Of a DNA stretch of 64,000 nt, positions 1 through 8,890 are shown piece by piece; the stretch's first letter is position 1; every line of letters begins with the position of its first letter. The notes beneath the pieces are model-generated. The model saw only the letters and a list, made by a program, of their open reading frames with translations. It was not told the DNA's origin and searched no databases. The stretch is taken from contig CAZKPB010000002.1 in NCBI GenBank assembly GCA_964554535.1, positions 62,001-126,000 of the forward strand, given 5' to 3'. A program made the translations under genes and the position numbers. The DNA comes from DMER64 sp964554535. Lineage in GTDB: Bacteria > Bacteroidota > Bacteroidia > Bacteroidales > UBA932.

Positions 1-817
1 GTTCCAGATAGACCTTTTTCTCAAAGAATTGTTCCATATCTAAGCGTGCCTGCGTGCCGGTGCGTTTTAACGCGGCCCCCTTGCTGCCAATAATGATGCC
101 CTTTTGGGAATCACGCATCACGTTGATAATGGCGCGGATATGATATTGTTCTTCCGTCTCTTTAAATTCTTCCACCACCACTTCCGTGCAATAGGGAATC
201 TCTTTGCTGTAGTTGAGTAGAATCTTTTCCCTGATGATTTCCGAGGCAAAGAACCGCATACTCTTGTCCGTCAGTTGCTCTTTATCAAACCACGGCGGCG
301 AGACGGGGAGCAAGTCCAAAATACGGTCAAAGAGAGATTCCAGATTGAATTTTTCCAGCGCACTTACCGGAACAATCTGAGCGGCAGGTACCAGGGCGTG
401 CCACTGCTCCATCAGCGCATGGACCTGTTCCTGGGAACTCTTGTCAATTTTGTTGAGGGCCACAATGACCGGCACATCCACCTGGCTCAGCTTGTCTATA
501 TATTCCCGGTTTTTGGAGACGGTCTCCACCACGTCTGTCACATACAGAATAATGTCTGCGTCGCCCATGGCGGTGTCTACAAAAGCCATCATTGATTCTT
601 GAAGCTTGTAATTGGGTTTGAGGATTCCCGGAGTGTCGGAATAGACAATCTGGTAATCCTCCCCGTTTACAATTCCCATAATCCGGTGGCGGGTGGTCTG
701 TGCCTTGGATGTGATGATGGACAACCGTTCCCCCACCAAGGCATTCATCAGCGTGGACTTGCCCACGTTGGGATTGCCAATGATGTTTACAAAACCTGCT
801 CTGTGTTTTTGAGCCAT
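1..817 (-). CDS. era: GTPase Era, C-terminal end cut off by window edge
   Basis: Ribosome-assembly GTPase that binds the 3' end of 16S rRNA. Translating the minus strand from the ATG at 815-817 gives the P-loop GNPNVGKST (about residues 14-22), the G3 motif DTPG, the G4 motif NKID, and further on the KH RNA-binding core GIIIGSKG. The frame runs open to base 1, so about 272 residues are visible and the final stretch is missing. It starts one base after the stop codon of the preceding pseudouridine synthase, so the two are very likely co-transcribed. Function is secure from the motif set. Confidence 0.95.
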   Translation of the reverse strand, partial: MAQKHRAGFVNIIGNPNVGKSTLMNALVGERLSIITSKAQTTRHRIMGIVNGEDYQIVYSDTPGILKPNYKLQESMMAFVDTAMGDADIILYVTDVVETVSKNREYIDKLSQVDVPVIVALNKIDKSSQEQVHALMEQWHALVPAAQIVPVSALEKFNLESLFDRILDLLPVSPPWFDKEQLTDKSMRFFASEIIREKILLNYSKEIPYCTEVVVEEFKETEEQYHIRAIINVMRDSQKGIIIGSKGAALKRTGTQARLDMEQFFEKKVYLE

Positions 818-818
818 A

Positions 819-2536
819 TTAGTCGTAAAAACCGGTGCGCAGCATATTGACTTCTTCATCTGTGAGGAAGCGCCATTGGCCGCGTTTCAGATTTTTCTTG
901 GTCATACCGGCAAAATAGACGCGGTCCAGTTTCATCACCTTGTATTCCAAGGCTTCAAACAGACGGCGTACCACACGGTTGCGGCCGGAATGGATTTCCA
1001 GACCGATTTCTTTTTCGTCTCCGTCAATATAGGAAATCATATCCACCTGCATGGGACCGTCCTCCAGTTCTATCCCTTCCACCAGACGATCCATATCGGG
1101 CTTTTTCAGATTTTTGTCCAGACGTGCCTGATAGATTTTCTTGTGATTGTATGAAGGATGGGTTAGTTGTTCCGTCAGTTCACCGTCATTGGTGAACAGC
1201 AGTACACCCATAGTGTTTTTGTCCAGTCTGCCTACCGGGTAAACGCGTTGTTCGCACTGACTTCCAATTAGATCCATAACGGTTTTGTCGGCGTGGTCGT
1301 CGCTGAGTGTGGTCACGTAGCCTTTAGGCTTATTCATAATAATATATACTTTGGGTTCGCCTTTGATGCGTTGTCCGTTTACACGGATATCGTCAGAAGG
1401 TTGCACTTTGGTACCCAGCTCGTTGACAATGGTGCCGTTGACAGATACAAGTCCCGTAGAAATAAAGGTATCCGCTTCTCTGCGAGAGCAAAGGCCCGAG
1501 TTGGCTATAAATTTGTTCAATCTGATTTCTCCGGGAACTTTGGGTTGTTTGGGTTCGGGGGGAAGTTTCTTTTCACGTATAGTTTTGGGCGCGCTTTCCA
1601 TCCGTTCTTCACCATAATGGTTGTTGCGACGGGGTCTGTCCGCGTTGTAAGGTCTCTCTGAGTTGTATCCTCCTTCGCGACGAGGTCTCTCTGAGTTGTA
1701 TCCTCCTTCGCGACGAGGTCTCTCTGAGTTGTAACCGCCTTCGCGACGAGGTCTCTCTGAGTTGTAACCGCCTTCGCGACGAGGTCTCTCTGNNNNNNNN
1801 NNNNNNNNNNNNNNNNNNNNNNNNNNNNNNNNNNNNNNNNNNNNNNNNNNNNNNNNNNNNNNNNNNNNNNNNNNNNNNNNNNNNNNNNNNNNAGTTGTAA
1901 CCGCCTTCGCGACGGGGTCTTTCTGAGTTGTAACCGCCTTCGCGACGAGGTCTCTCTGAGTTGTAGCCGCCTTCGCNNNNNNNNNNNNNNNNNNNNNNNN
2001 NNNNNNNNNNNNNNNNNNNNNNNNNNNNNNNNNNNNNNNNNNNNNNNNNNNNNNNNNNNNNNNNNNNNNNNNNNNNAGTTGTAGCCGCCTTCGCGACGAG
2101 GTCTCTCTGAGTTATAGCCGCCTTCACGACGGGGTCTCTCTGAGTTGTAACCGCCTTCGCGACGAGGTCTCTCTGAGTTGTAGCCGCCTTCGCGACGAGG
2201 TCTCTCTGAGTTGTAGCCGCCTTCGCGACGAGGTCTCTCTGAGTTATAGCCGCCTTCACGACGAGGTCTCTCTGAGTTGTAACCGCCTTCGCGACGGGGT
2301 CTGTCCGCGTTGTAGCCGCCTTCGCGGTGCGGACGTTCTGAATGGTAACCACTTTCTCGGCGCGGTCTTTCCGAATTGTAACCACCTTCACGGCGGGGTC
2401 TGTCATTTTCGCCCTCTGCAGAGCGACTTAATCTTTCATAGGCCGGGCGCTCTGCGCGTGCGGCATCATTTGTTGTTACGCGGGTGCGAGTTCTCTTGCC
2501 CGTGCTCTCCTTGCGAGAGTTTTCGTTTTCTTCCAT
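819..2536 (-). CDS. rluB: RsuA/RluB-family rRNA pseudouridine synthase with long 11-residue repeat N-terminus (two assembly gaps)
   Basis: The last 260 residues (from base 1601 down) hold an S4 RNA-binding domain (NKFIANSGLCSRREAD region) and an RsuA-type catalytic domain with the active-site motif GRLD. This predicts uridine isomerisation in 23S rRNA. The N-terminus from the ATG at 2534-2536 is basic and then becomes many copies of an 11-residue unit close to SERPRREGGYN (33 bp per unit). Two 100-N runs (1793-1892, 1977-2076) break the frame. The three sequenced pieces lie in three different frames, each offset by one, because 100 is not a multiple of 3. Repeat phase on both sides shows the real gaps keep the frame, so I call one gene. 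A TACATTTG element lies at 2556-2563 (minus). Exact length is unknown. Confidence 0.85.
1793..1892. other. Assembly gap, 100 N
   Basis: Exactly 100 N inside the repeat array. Flanking bases (CTCTCTG before, AGTTGTAACC after) join in perfect repeat phase, so the true missing length should be a multiple of 33 bp, possibly zero. Confidence 0.99.
1977..2076. other. Assembly gap, 100 N
   Basis: Exactly 100 N. The left flank stops at CCTTCGC and the right flank starts at AGTTGTAGCC. The repeat needs 15 more bases between them, so the true length should be 15 plus a multiple of 33 bp, which keeps the reading frame. Confidence 0.99.
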
Positions 2537-2587
2537 TATTTTTAATTTGAGCGGGCAAATGTAAGCGAATTTTCTTAATATTGCATT

Positions 2588-3847
2588 ATGATGGTTCTAA
2601 ACATATTTAAAATGTCCCCCTTGGTGAGGGAAAACTTCAGAGTATCGCTTACGGCTGTTAAGACTAACAAGTTACGCTCTGTTTTGACGATTATGATGAT
2701 TGCCATTGGCATTATGGCATTGGTGGGGATCCTTACCGCAATAGACGCCATTAAGGGTTCGGTGGAAGAAAGTTTTAACAGTATGGGAGCTTCTACCATA
2801 ACCATCCGGTCCAAAGGAGTTTCCGGACAATCATCGGAAGCTCGCCGCCGGGTGCGCAACACACCGCTTATTACTTACCGCCAGGCCGAGGACTTTGCCC
2901 GGACCTATCCGATAAACGCCCTGGTATCCATTTCTACCACAGCTCGCTCCATGCTCAAAGTGTCCTATAAGGACCAGCAGAGCAACCCGGATATCACCGC
3001 AGTGGGAGCCAACAATAACTTTTTTGAGGTCAATGCCCTGGAATTGTTGGCTGGCCGTACGTTTTCTCTATATGAAGACAATGCTGCCGCGTATGTGGCG
3101 GTAATTGGCAACGGCCTGGTTTCCTTGTTTGACGGGGAGGATCCTGTGGGCGAATTTCTGACGGTCGAGGGGCGCCGTTATCAAGTGATAGGTGTGCTTA
3201 AGGCCAAGGGAGCCTCTTTTGGAGGCGGCGTGGACAAACAGTTTGTGATACCGATTTCCAATGCACGCAGCGTGTACGGAGGGGACGAACTTAACTTTGA
3301 AATCAAAATCCAGCCGGCAGCCGGCACAAAAGAGGTGGATGCCTATGAAGAGGCCGAGATTCACTTCCGCAACGTACGGCGGTTGACACCCAAAGATGCG
3401 ACAGACTTCAGCGTGGACCGTAGCGAGGATATGCTGGAACGTTCCATGGAAATAATGCGCATAGTCACCATAGTGGCTGCCGTTATAGGTTTTATCACCT
3501 TGTTGGGCGCCGCCGTGGGACTTATGAATATTATGCTGGTTTCCGTAAACGAACGTACCCGTGAAATCGGTGCGCGCAAAGCCATGGGGGCCACCTCGCG
3601 GATTATCAAGCAACAGTTTCTTTTTGAGGCCGTGGTGATAGGTCAGTTGGGCGGACTGGCGGGCATTATGCTGGGACTGCTGGCAGGCAATATAACATCA
3701 CTGGCCATGAAAACCCATTTTGTGGTACCGTGGCTGTGGATGCTGTTGGGAATCACCGTTTGCTTTGTGGTGGGTATATTGTCGGGTTACATACCGGCGG
3801 TGCGTGCCAGCCGTTTGGATCCCATTGAGGCGTTGCGTTACGAATAG
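2588..3847 (+). CDS. MacB-like ABC transporter permease (FtsX family)
   Basis: A 419-residue inner-membrane protein with the MacB layout. One transmembrane segment lies near residues 30-52, followed by a large periplasmic domain (about 60-280) and three C-terminal transmembrane segments. The last part carries the FtsX-type cytoplasmic loop with NERTREIGARKAMGA. Such permeases pair with an ATPase and act as mechanotransmitters in export of lipoproteins, peptides or drugs. No ATP-binding partner is adjacent, so its cargo cannot be inferred. It is divergent from the rluB-like gene; two ATGs (2588, 2591) are possible starts. Confidence 0.88.
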   Translation: MMVLNIFKMSPLVRENFRVSLTAVKTNKLRSVLTIMMIAIGIMALVGILTAIDAIKGSVEESFNSMGASTITIRSKGVSGQSSEARRRVRNTPLITYRQAEDFARTYPINALVSISTTARSMLKVSYKDQQSNPDITAVGANNNFFEVNALELLAGRTFSLYEDNAAAYVAVIGNGLVSLFDGEDPVGEFLTVEGRRYQVIGVLKAKGASFGGGVDKQFVIPISNARSVYGGDELNFEIKIQPAAGTKEVDAYEEAEIHFRNVRRLTPKDATDFSVDRSEDMLERSMEIMRIVTIVAAVIGFITLLGAAVGLMNIMLVSVNERTREIGARKAMGATSRIIKQQFLFEAVVIGQLGGLAGIMLGLLAGNITSLAMKTHFVVPWLWMLLGITVCFVVGILSGYIPAVRASRLDPIEALRYE

Positions 3848-3884
3848 ACGCCGCTTGCATGTTTATATGTTATAACTATTTGTA

Positions 3885-3906
3885 TATCTTTGTAGAAAAT
3901 AGGAGG
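3885..3906 (+). promoter_or_regulatory. -7 element and strong Shine-Dalgarno before the 3914 lipoprotein gene
   Basis: TATCTTTG at 3885-3892 matches the Bacteroidetes -7 consensus TAnnTTTG. AGGAGG at 3901-3906 lies 7 bases before the ATG. A canonical Shine-Dalgarno is uncommon in this phylum. No clear -33 TTTG is seen at the usual distance. Confidence 0.55.
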
Positions 3907-3913
3907 ATACATT

Positions 3914-4300
3914 ATGAAAAAACGCGTGCTCAGTCGTTCCTTATGGCTTTTTTTATCATTGTTTTTGTTAAATAGTTGCAATAACCAGGAATGGTATCAT
4001 TTTTATTCCATTCCGGATTGCGTAATCTGGCTTACTGCAGAGGGAGAACAACGTGATTTTTATGAAAACCTTCCGCCCATTGCAGGGATTCGCATTTATG
4101 GCAATCTGGACTGGACCTTGTCTGCCAGCGAAACATGGCTCCATTTTGACAAACCCTCAGGAGTAGCGGACCAACGGATTCGCGTACACTTTTCCGCCGA
4201 CCCCAATACTACGGGTGTAGTCCGCAGCGGACTTATCCGTGTGACCCTAGAAGACGGAGATTTCAGAGAGTTTGAGATTCGTCAGGAATATTTTTTATAG
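3914..4300 (+). CDS. Small lipoprotein with a BACON-like domain
   Basis: 128 residues. The N-terminus is a lipoprotein signal (hydrophobic LWLFLSLFLLNSC, with Cys near residue 22 as lipidation site). The rest resembles one BACON-type beta-sandwich: WTLSASETWLHFDKPSG followed by a strand ending in EIRQEYF. BACON domains are thought to bind glycans or mucin, or to act as spacers in Bacteroidetes surface proteins. The gene stands alone between a permease and the convergent tonB-like gene. Function beyond surface lipoprotein is not known. Confidence 0.75.
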   Translation: MKKRVLSRSLWLFLSLFLLNSCNNQEWYHFYSIPDCVIWLTAEGEQRDFYENLPPIAGIRIYGNLDWTLSASETWLHFDKPSGVADQRIRVHFSADPNTTGVVRSGLIRVTLEDGDFREFEIRQEYFL

Positions 4301-4306
4301 CGTGGC

Positions 4307-5059
4307 TTAACGCAACGTAAAGACATAGGTGATGGTGCCCTCCTGTACGGCAGGAGCACTGCCACTGACATTAAAGCGGGCTTCCAGCGCCGCTTTTTTT
4401 GCGGCCTCCCACAGGGTCTTGTTCTGTACCGTGGTCCCCTGCACACCGGGTGTGGCCGAGGTTACTTTCCCGTAAGTGTCTACCAGAATGCGTACCACCA
4501 CCTGCCCGGCCGTGTTTTCTGTGTATTCCGGAGAGGGCAATTTGCCCACTACCGAGCGGCCCGCCAGACGGGCGGTGGGAGTCCCGTAGGGATTCCCTTG
4601 TGTGGTATTTCCCAGCGCGTCACCCGCTTGCGACTTACCGGCCACCTGGGCCGTCTGTTCGCCGGCCAGCGTGTCCACGTCTCGGCTGCGGTAAAGAGTG
4701 CGTGGATTGATGGTCGCAGGTTGGGGGTCCGATTTTTCCACATCCCCGTTGTCACCCAAAGAACTCTCTTGTGTCCGCTGCGTGCCTTCCACCACTTCAG
4801 GGGCTACGGCTTGCTGTACCAACTCGGGCTCTTTTTCCGGAACGATTTGTGGCGCGCGCGGCTCGGTACCTTGTTCTACTATAAGGCGGGGCGGCGTTAC
4901 CGGGATGTCAGCCGATGTGGGTTCCCATTCAACCTCCATTCCATCGGAATGGTCTGCGGACGGTGCTTTCACCCCGCAGAGGAACAAACATATCAATAGC
5001 AGACCGTGGAGGAGTACGGTAACAAGAACACCTGTCCGTCTGCTGTTATTTTTGCTCAT
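4307..5059 (-). CDS. tonB: TonB-family energy transducer
   Basis: 250 residues with a short basic N-terminus, one transmembrane helix (about 10-28, VLVTVLLHGLLLICLFLC), a Pro/Glu-rich periplasmic linker, and a C-terminal TonB-type domain containing AGQVVVRILVDTYGKV. It should carry proton-motive energy from ExbB/ExbD to outer-membrane receptors. It is last in the truA-exbB-exbD-tonB block, 16 bases after exbD. The C-terminal domain is closer to the multi-purpose Bacteroidetes TonB form than to the enterobacterial one. Confidence 0.88.
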   Translation of the reverse strand: MSKNNSRRTGVLVTVLLHGLLLICLFLCGVKAPSADHSDGMEVEWEPTSADIPVTPPRLIVEQGTEPRAPQIVPEKEPELVQQAVAPEVVEGTQRTQESSLGDNGDVEKSDPQPATINPRTLYRSRDVDTLAGEQTAQVAGKSQAGDALGNTTQGNPYGTPTARLAGRSVVGKLPSPEYTENTAGQVVVRILVDTYGKVTSATPGVQGTTVQNKTLWEAAKKAALEARFNVSGSAPAVQEGTITYVFTLR

Positions 5060-5075
5060 GATAAGACGGCCCGGA

Positions 5076-5489
5076 CTATTCCGGAGAAGTTGCCAGAATT
5101 ATTTTGTATTTGTTGCGTTTGGCAATATTCATCACTTCCACTACCTGTTCCATGGGAACGGATTTGTCTACATACAGAGAAACCGTGGGGTCATCGCTGT
5201 TTTGCAGAAACTGTTGCAGCTGAGGTTCAATCTGGTCAAAGGGAACGGCCTTCTGACTGCCGTTGACGTGATAAGAAAACGTGCCGGCCTGCGGGTAATG
5301 TTTGATGGATACGCTGACCTGAGCCTTGGCGGAAACCTGGTTGGTACTCTTGGGCAGCAGCAGTTTCAGCGCATTGGGGTTTATGAGGGTGGAAGTGACC
5401 AGAAAGAAAATGAGCAACAGAAAGACTATGTCCGTCATGGAGGACATACTGAAAGAGGGTTCTACCTTGGTGTATCTTTTGATAGCCAT
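5076..5489 (-). CDS. exbD: ExbD/TolR biopolymer transport protein
   Basis: 137 residues. One N-terminal transmembrane helix carries the essential membrane aspartate (SMTDIVFLLLIFFLVTS), followed by a periplasmic domain of ExbD type. It forms the proton channel with ExbB and powers TonB. It starts 6 bases after the end of exbB and precedes the TonB gene, which identifies the set as one ExbB-ExbD-TonB system. Confidence 0.94.
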   Translation of the reverse strand: MAIKRYTKVEPSFSMSSMTDIVFLLLIFFLVTSTLINPNALKLLLPKSTNQVSAKAQVSVSIKHYPQAGTFSYHVNGSQKAVPFDQIEPQLQQFLQNSDDPTVSLYVDKSVPMEQVVEVMNIAKRNKYKIILATSPE

Positions 5490-5495
5490 AACCGC

Positions 5496-6170
5496 CTATT
5501 TTACGGGTTCCTGAAGAATGTCAATGAAATCAAGCGTGTTGATTTGCATCTGGTTGACAATTTTCCCTACCCGTGCCGAGAGGAAGTTGTAGGCAAAATA
5601 GGCGGGAATCCCAATAAGCAGACCGCCCACCGTGGTTACCATGGCCGTATAAATTCCTCCGGAAAGAAGGGTGATATCAATGTTATTGCCGGCCATGGAC
5701 ATATTGTAAAAAGCCTGAATCATTCCTATTACCGTACCCAAAAAACCCACCATGGGAGCTCCTCCGGCAATGGATGCCATCAGGGGCAAACCTTTTTCCA
5801 GTTGCGCCACTTCTACATTGGCCCGGTTTTCAATGGCGGCCTGAATGTCGGTCATTGGCCGTCCGATACCCTGTAATCCTTTGATTATCAATCTTGATGT
5901 AACGGTATTCGTGTCTTCGCACAAATGTATGGCAGCCTCTATTTTGCCATCATAGATATATTCCTTTATATTGTTCATGAAATTCTCGTCCACCCGGGAG
6001 GCTCTGCGCAACGCCACCATACGTTCTCCAAAAATATATACGGCAATAAGTGAAAGAGCCAATAGAACCAGCATCAGCCAACCTCCTTTGGCGGCCATAC
6101 TCAACAAAGAAACGGAAGATGCGTCGGCGGCCGCAACTGCGGCTTCTGCTTGAAGTACAATGTGCAACAT
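5496..6170 (-). CDS. exbB: ExbB/TolQ (MotA/TolQ/ExbB proton channel family)
   Basis: 224 residues with three transmembrane segments: about 28-48, then the conserved pair in the C-terminal half (GGAPMVGFLGTVIGMIQAF and TAMVTTVGGLLIGIPAYF). This is the scaffold subunit of the ExbBD proton channel. It begins one base after the truA stop (TGA at 6172-6174 on the minus strand), so translation is probably coupled. The Ala-rich N-terminus before the first helix looks like the periplasmic segment usual in this family. Confidence 0.94.
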   Translation of the reverse strand: MLHIVLQAEAAVAAADASSVSLLSMAAKGGWLMLVLLALSLIAVYIFGERMVALRRASRVDENFMNNIKEYIYDGKIEAAIHLCEDTNTVTSRLIIKGLQGIGRPMTDIQAAIENRANVEVAQLEKGLPLMASIAGGAPMVGFLGTVIGMIQAFYNMSMAGNNIDITLLSGGIYTAMVTTVGGLLIGIPAYFAYNFLSARVGKIVNQMQINTLDFIDILQEPVK

Positions 6171-6171
6171 A

Positions 6172-6954
6172 TCAATCTAAAAATTTAAGGTTATCATATT
6201 CAATGTTCCAGAGAAACAATCCTTGAGGAGCCACCGAATTGCCGGCGGCCGACCGGTTTTTTCCGTCCAGAACTTGCAAAATCCATTCCACAGGCTGTTT
6301 GCCACGGCCTATTTCCAGCAGGGTGCCTACCATACAGCGTACCATATTGCGTAAAAAACGGTCCGCACTCACCTCATAGACAAGCAGTCTGGAAATGTTC
6401 AGCGCTTCCGTGTCATAAAACCAGTGTGCTCGGGTTATGGTACAAATATTGGTTTTGGTCTGGGTGTGGCCTTTGGAAAAACTGGTGAAATCGCGGGTGC
6501 CCAACAGCAGAGATGCAGCGCGGTTCATAGACTCAATATCCAGATCCGTTGCTGCAGAACAACCGCTCGCAAGGGCGCTGTAGCCATCGCGGAACGGCTC
6601 CTTGCCGGTACGTATAAAATACCAGTAGGTACGGGCAGTGGCGTCAAAGCGCGCGTGGGCTTCCGGAGCCACGTGAAAAATGTCAATTACCCTTATATCA
6701 GAAGGCAATATGGCATTTATTTTGTAACACAAATACCTGCGATTTATAATCTCTTGATGGCAGTCAAAATGAGCCCAATAGTCTTTTGCGTGTACCCCGG
6801 TATCCGTCCTGCCGCATCCCGTCACGGAGACCGTCTCTCCCAACAACAAGCCCAGGGCCTGCTCCAAAGTGTCTTGCACACTCGGCGCGTTCTTTTGAAT
6901 TTGCCATCCGTGGTAACGCGCGCCGTTATAGGAAAGATGTATGAAGTACCGCAT
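6172..6954 (-). CDS. truA: tRNA pseudouridine(38-40) synthase TruA
   Basis: 260 residues from the ATG at 6952-6954 (MRYFIHLSYNGARYHGWQ, the canonical TruA opening). The catalytic Asp is in GCGRTDTGVHA. Homodimeric TruA modifies U38-U40 in the anticodon arm of many tRNAs. The open frame extends upstream into the moxR gene, but that extension is non-homologous. A TATATTTG -7 element (6971-6978, minus) lies close before this ATG. First gene of the exbB-exbD-tonB block. Confidence 0.95.
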   Translation of the reverse strand: MRYFIHLSYNGARYHGWQIQKNAPSVQDTLEQALGLLLGETVSVTGCGRTDTGVHAKDYWAHFDCHQEIINRRYLCYKINAILPSDIRVIDIFHVAPEAHARFDATARTYWYFIRTGKEPFRDGYSALASGCSAATDLDIESMNRAASLLLGTRDFTSFSKGHTQTKTNICTITRAHWFYDTEALNISRLLVYEVSADRFLRNMVRCMVGTLLEIGRGKQPVEWILQVLDGKNRSAAGNSVAPQGLFLWNIEYDNLKFLD

Positions 6955-6961
6955 AAAAATG

Positions 6962-6978
6962 TATATTTGACAAATATA
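6962..6978. promoter_or_regulatory. Overlapping divergent -7 elements forming a 17-bp palindrome
   Basis: TATATTTG (6962-6969, plus) and CAAATATA (6971-6978, which is TATATTTG on the minus strand) are separated by one base, giving a perfect 8+1+8 inverted repeat. Each half is a consensus -7 box, facing moxR and truA respectively. Starts placed about 7 bases after each box would give transcripts overlapping at their 5' ends. No consensus -33 box is clear for the plus side; CAAA at 6995-6998 could serve the minus side. Confidence 0.5.
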
Positions 6979-7009
6979 AACGAAAAAACCATAACAAAAC
7001 CGTAACAGA

Positions 7010-8002
7010 ATGGAAACCGTAAACATTAAAGAGCTGAACGAACGTATCCAGCGGGAAAGTGCTTTTGTGGACATTATCACTATGGAAATGAACAAGGTGA
7101 TAGTGGGGCAGAAGCAGTTGATTGAGAATTTGCTGATAGGGCTGCTGGCCAACGGACACATATTACTGGAAGGGGTACCCGGTTTGGCAAAAACATTAGC
7201 CATCAATACATTGGCAAGTATTGTGGACGCCAAATTCAGTCGCATTCAGTTTACACCCGATTTGCTTCCGGCCGACTTGATTGGTACACTTATCTACAGC
7301 CAGCGTTCAGAAGAATTTCAGGTGAAAAAAGGCCCCGTTTTTGCTAATTTTATTTTGGCAGATGAAATCAACCGTTCCCCGGCCAAGGTGCAGTCCGCTT
7401 TGCTGGAAGCCATGCAGGAACGTCAGGTTACCATTGGCGACAAAACCTACCCGCTTCCCGAACCTTTTCTGGTGCTGGCCACCCAGAACCCCATTGAACA
7501 GGAAGGCACCTATCCGCTGCCCGAAGCCCAGGTGGACCGCTTCATGCTGAAGGTGGTAGTGAATTATCCCAAGAAAGAAGAAGAAAAACTTATTATCCGG
7601 ATGAACAACTCCGGTACCTTCCCCAAGGCTTCTCAGGTGCTCAAGCCCGACGATATTTCCAAAGCCCGTGAAGTGGTGCGTGAAGTTTATATGGACGAAA
7701 AGATAGAGCGCTACATTGTGGATTTGGTATACGCCACCCGTACCCCGGAAGATTACAAGTTGGGCAAACTCAAGGAACTTATTGCCTTCGGGGCCTCCCC
7801 CCGTGCCAGCATCTCTCTGGCAATGGCCTCCAAAGCGTATGCGTTTATCAAACGTCGCGGCTATGTGATTCCGGAAGACGTGCGTGCCGTGGCTTATGAA
7901 GTGCTGCGTCACCGTATTGGACTTACCTACGAGGCGGAAGCCGAAAATATGACGTCAGAAAATATCATTACGGAAATAATCAATGCCGTAGAGGTTCCTT
8001 AA
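7010..8002 (+). CDS. moxR: MoxR-family AAA+ ATPase of the Bat operon
   Basis: 330 residues. Walker A is EGVPGLAKT (about 45-53), Walker B is ILADEINRSP, and the sensor region reads LATQNPIEQEGTYPLPEAQ, all typical of MoxR. MoxR ATPases act as chaperones for partners with von Willebrand A domains. The next genes (DUF58, BatA, BatB) supply such domains in tight order, as in the Bacteroides aerotolerance operon. First gene of the forward run. Confidence 0.95.
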   Translation: METVNIKELNERIQRESAFVDIITMEMNKVIVGQKQLIENLLIGLLANGHILLEGVPGLAKTLAINTLASIVDAKFSRIQFTPDLLPADLIGTLIYSQRSEEFQVKKGPVFANFILADEINRSPAKVQSALLEAMQERQVTIGDKTYPLPEPFLVLATQNPIEQEGTYPLPEAQVDRFMLKVVVNYPKKEEEKLIIRMNNSGTFPKASQVLKPDDISKAREVVREVYMDEKIERYIVDLVYATRTPEDYKLGKLKELIAFGASPRASISLAMASKAYAFIKRRGYVIPEDVRAVAYEVLRHRIGLTYEAEAENMTSENIITEIINAVEVP

Positions 8003-8010
8003 TAGTAACT

Positions 8011-8889
8011 ATGTCCACTGAACTTTTAAAAAATGTACGCAAGATTGAGATAAAGACCCGTGGTCTTTCTCATCAGATATTTGCGGGCGAGTACCACTCG
8101 GCCTTCAAGGGAAGGGGTATGGCTTTCAGCGAGGTGCGCGAGTATCAGGTGGGGGACGATGTGCGCACTATGGACTGGAACGTGACGGCCCGCAACAACG
8201 CCCCGTACATTAAAGTGTTTGAAGAAGAACGGGAACTGACTGTCGTGTTGCTGGTGGACGTCAGCGGGTCGCGGTGGTTCGGGACCTGCGACAAACTCAA
8301 AAAGGAACTTCTGGCCGAGGTGGCCGCGGTGCTGAGTTTCTCGGCCTCCATCAATAATGACAAAGTGGGCGCCCTGTTTTTCAGTGACCGCGTGGAACAG
8401 TTTATCCCGCCCAAAAAAGGCCGCTTCCACCTGCTGCGCATCATCAGGGAAATGCTGGAATTTGAGCCGCAGAGCAAACAGACAGACATAAGTGCCGCCT
8501 TGCGGTTTCTTACCAATGCCATCAAAAAACGCTGTACCGCTTTCCTGCTTTCCGACATGATGGATGTGGACGATGCCCAGCGTCCGCGTTACGAGGAAGC
8601 CCTCAAAATCGCGGTCAACAAACACGACTTAGCCGCCATAAAGATATATGACCCCCGTGAGGTTGAACTCCCCAATGTGGGTCTTATGCGCCTTTGCGAT
8701 GCGGAAACCGGGGGCGAACAATGGGTGGACACCTCTAAAAAGAACGTGCGTGATGCGTACGCCCAATGGTTCAGTGTCGGTACTCAGAAATGGGAACAGG
8801 TGTTGAACAAATACAGGGTGGACCACGTACAGATTGCCACCAATCAGGATTATGTACAACCGCTTATCCGGTTGTTTAAGAACCGATGA
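8011..8889 (+). CDS. DUF58 (VWA-like) protein of the Bat operon
   Basis: 292 residues with the DUF58 opening (RGMAFSEVREYQVGDDVR, then MDWNVTARN) and a VWA-like metal site in LLVDVSGS (about residues 84-91). Cytosolic, no signal peptide. It usually pairs with MoxR. It sits 8 bases after moxR and its stop is one base before the next start, so it belongs to the same transcript. Confidence 0.92.
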   Translation: MSTELLKNVRKIEIKTRGLSHQIFAGEYHSAFKGRGMAFSEVREYQVGDDVRTMDWNVTARNNAPYIKVFEEERELTVVLLVDVSGSRWFGTCDKLKKELLAEVAAVLSFSASINNDKVGALFFSDRVEQFIPPKKGRFHLLRIIREMLEFEPQSKQTDISAALRFLTNAIKKRCTAFLLSDMMDVDDAQRPRYEEALKIAVNKHDLAAIKIYDPREVELPNVGLMRLCDAETGGEQWVDTSKKNVRDAYAQWFSVGTQKWEQVLNKYRVDHVQIATNQDYVQPLIRLFKNR

Positions 8890-8890
8890 G

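Larger units (their letters stand above)
1609..2400 (-). repeat. 33-bp tandem repeat array inside the pseudouridine synthase gene
   Basis: Direct reading shows a 33-bp unit (core GAGTTGTAACCGCCTTCGCG on the plus strand) repeated head to tail. Silent changes (GTAACC/GTAGCC, CGAGG/CGGGG) separate the copies. The edges at about 1609-1670 and 2300-2400 are more degenerate, as expected for older outer units. Two assembly gaps sit inside the array, so copy number is not determined. Confidence 0.9.

Noticed and set aside
6955..7245. Upstream extension of the truA frame
   Set aside because: It overlaps moxR on the other strand, lacks homology-like features, and the canonical TruA start with a nearby -7 box is at 6954.
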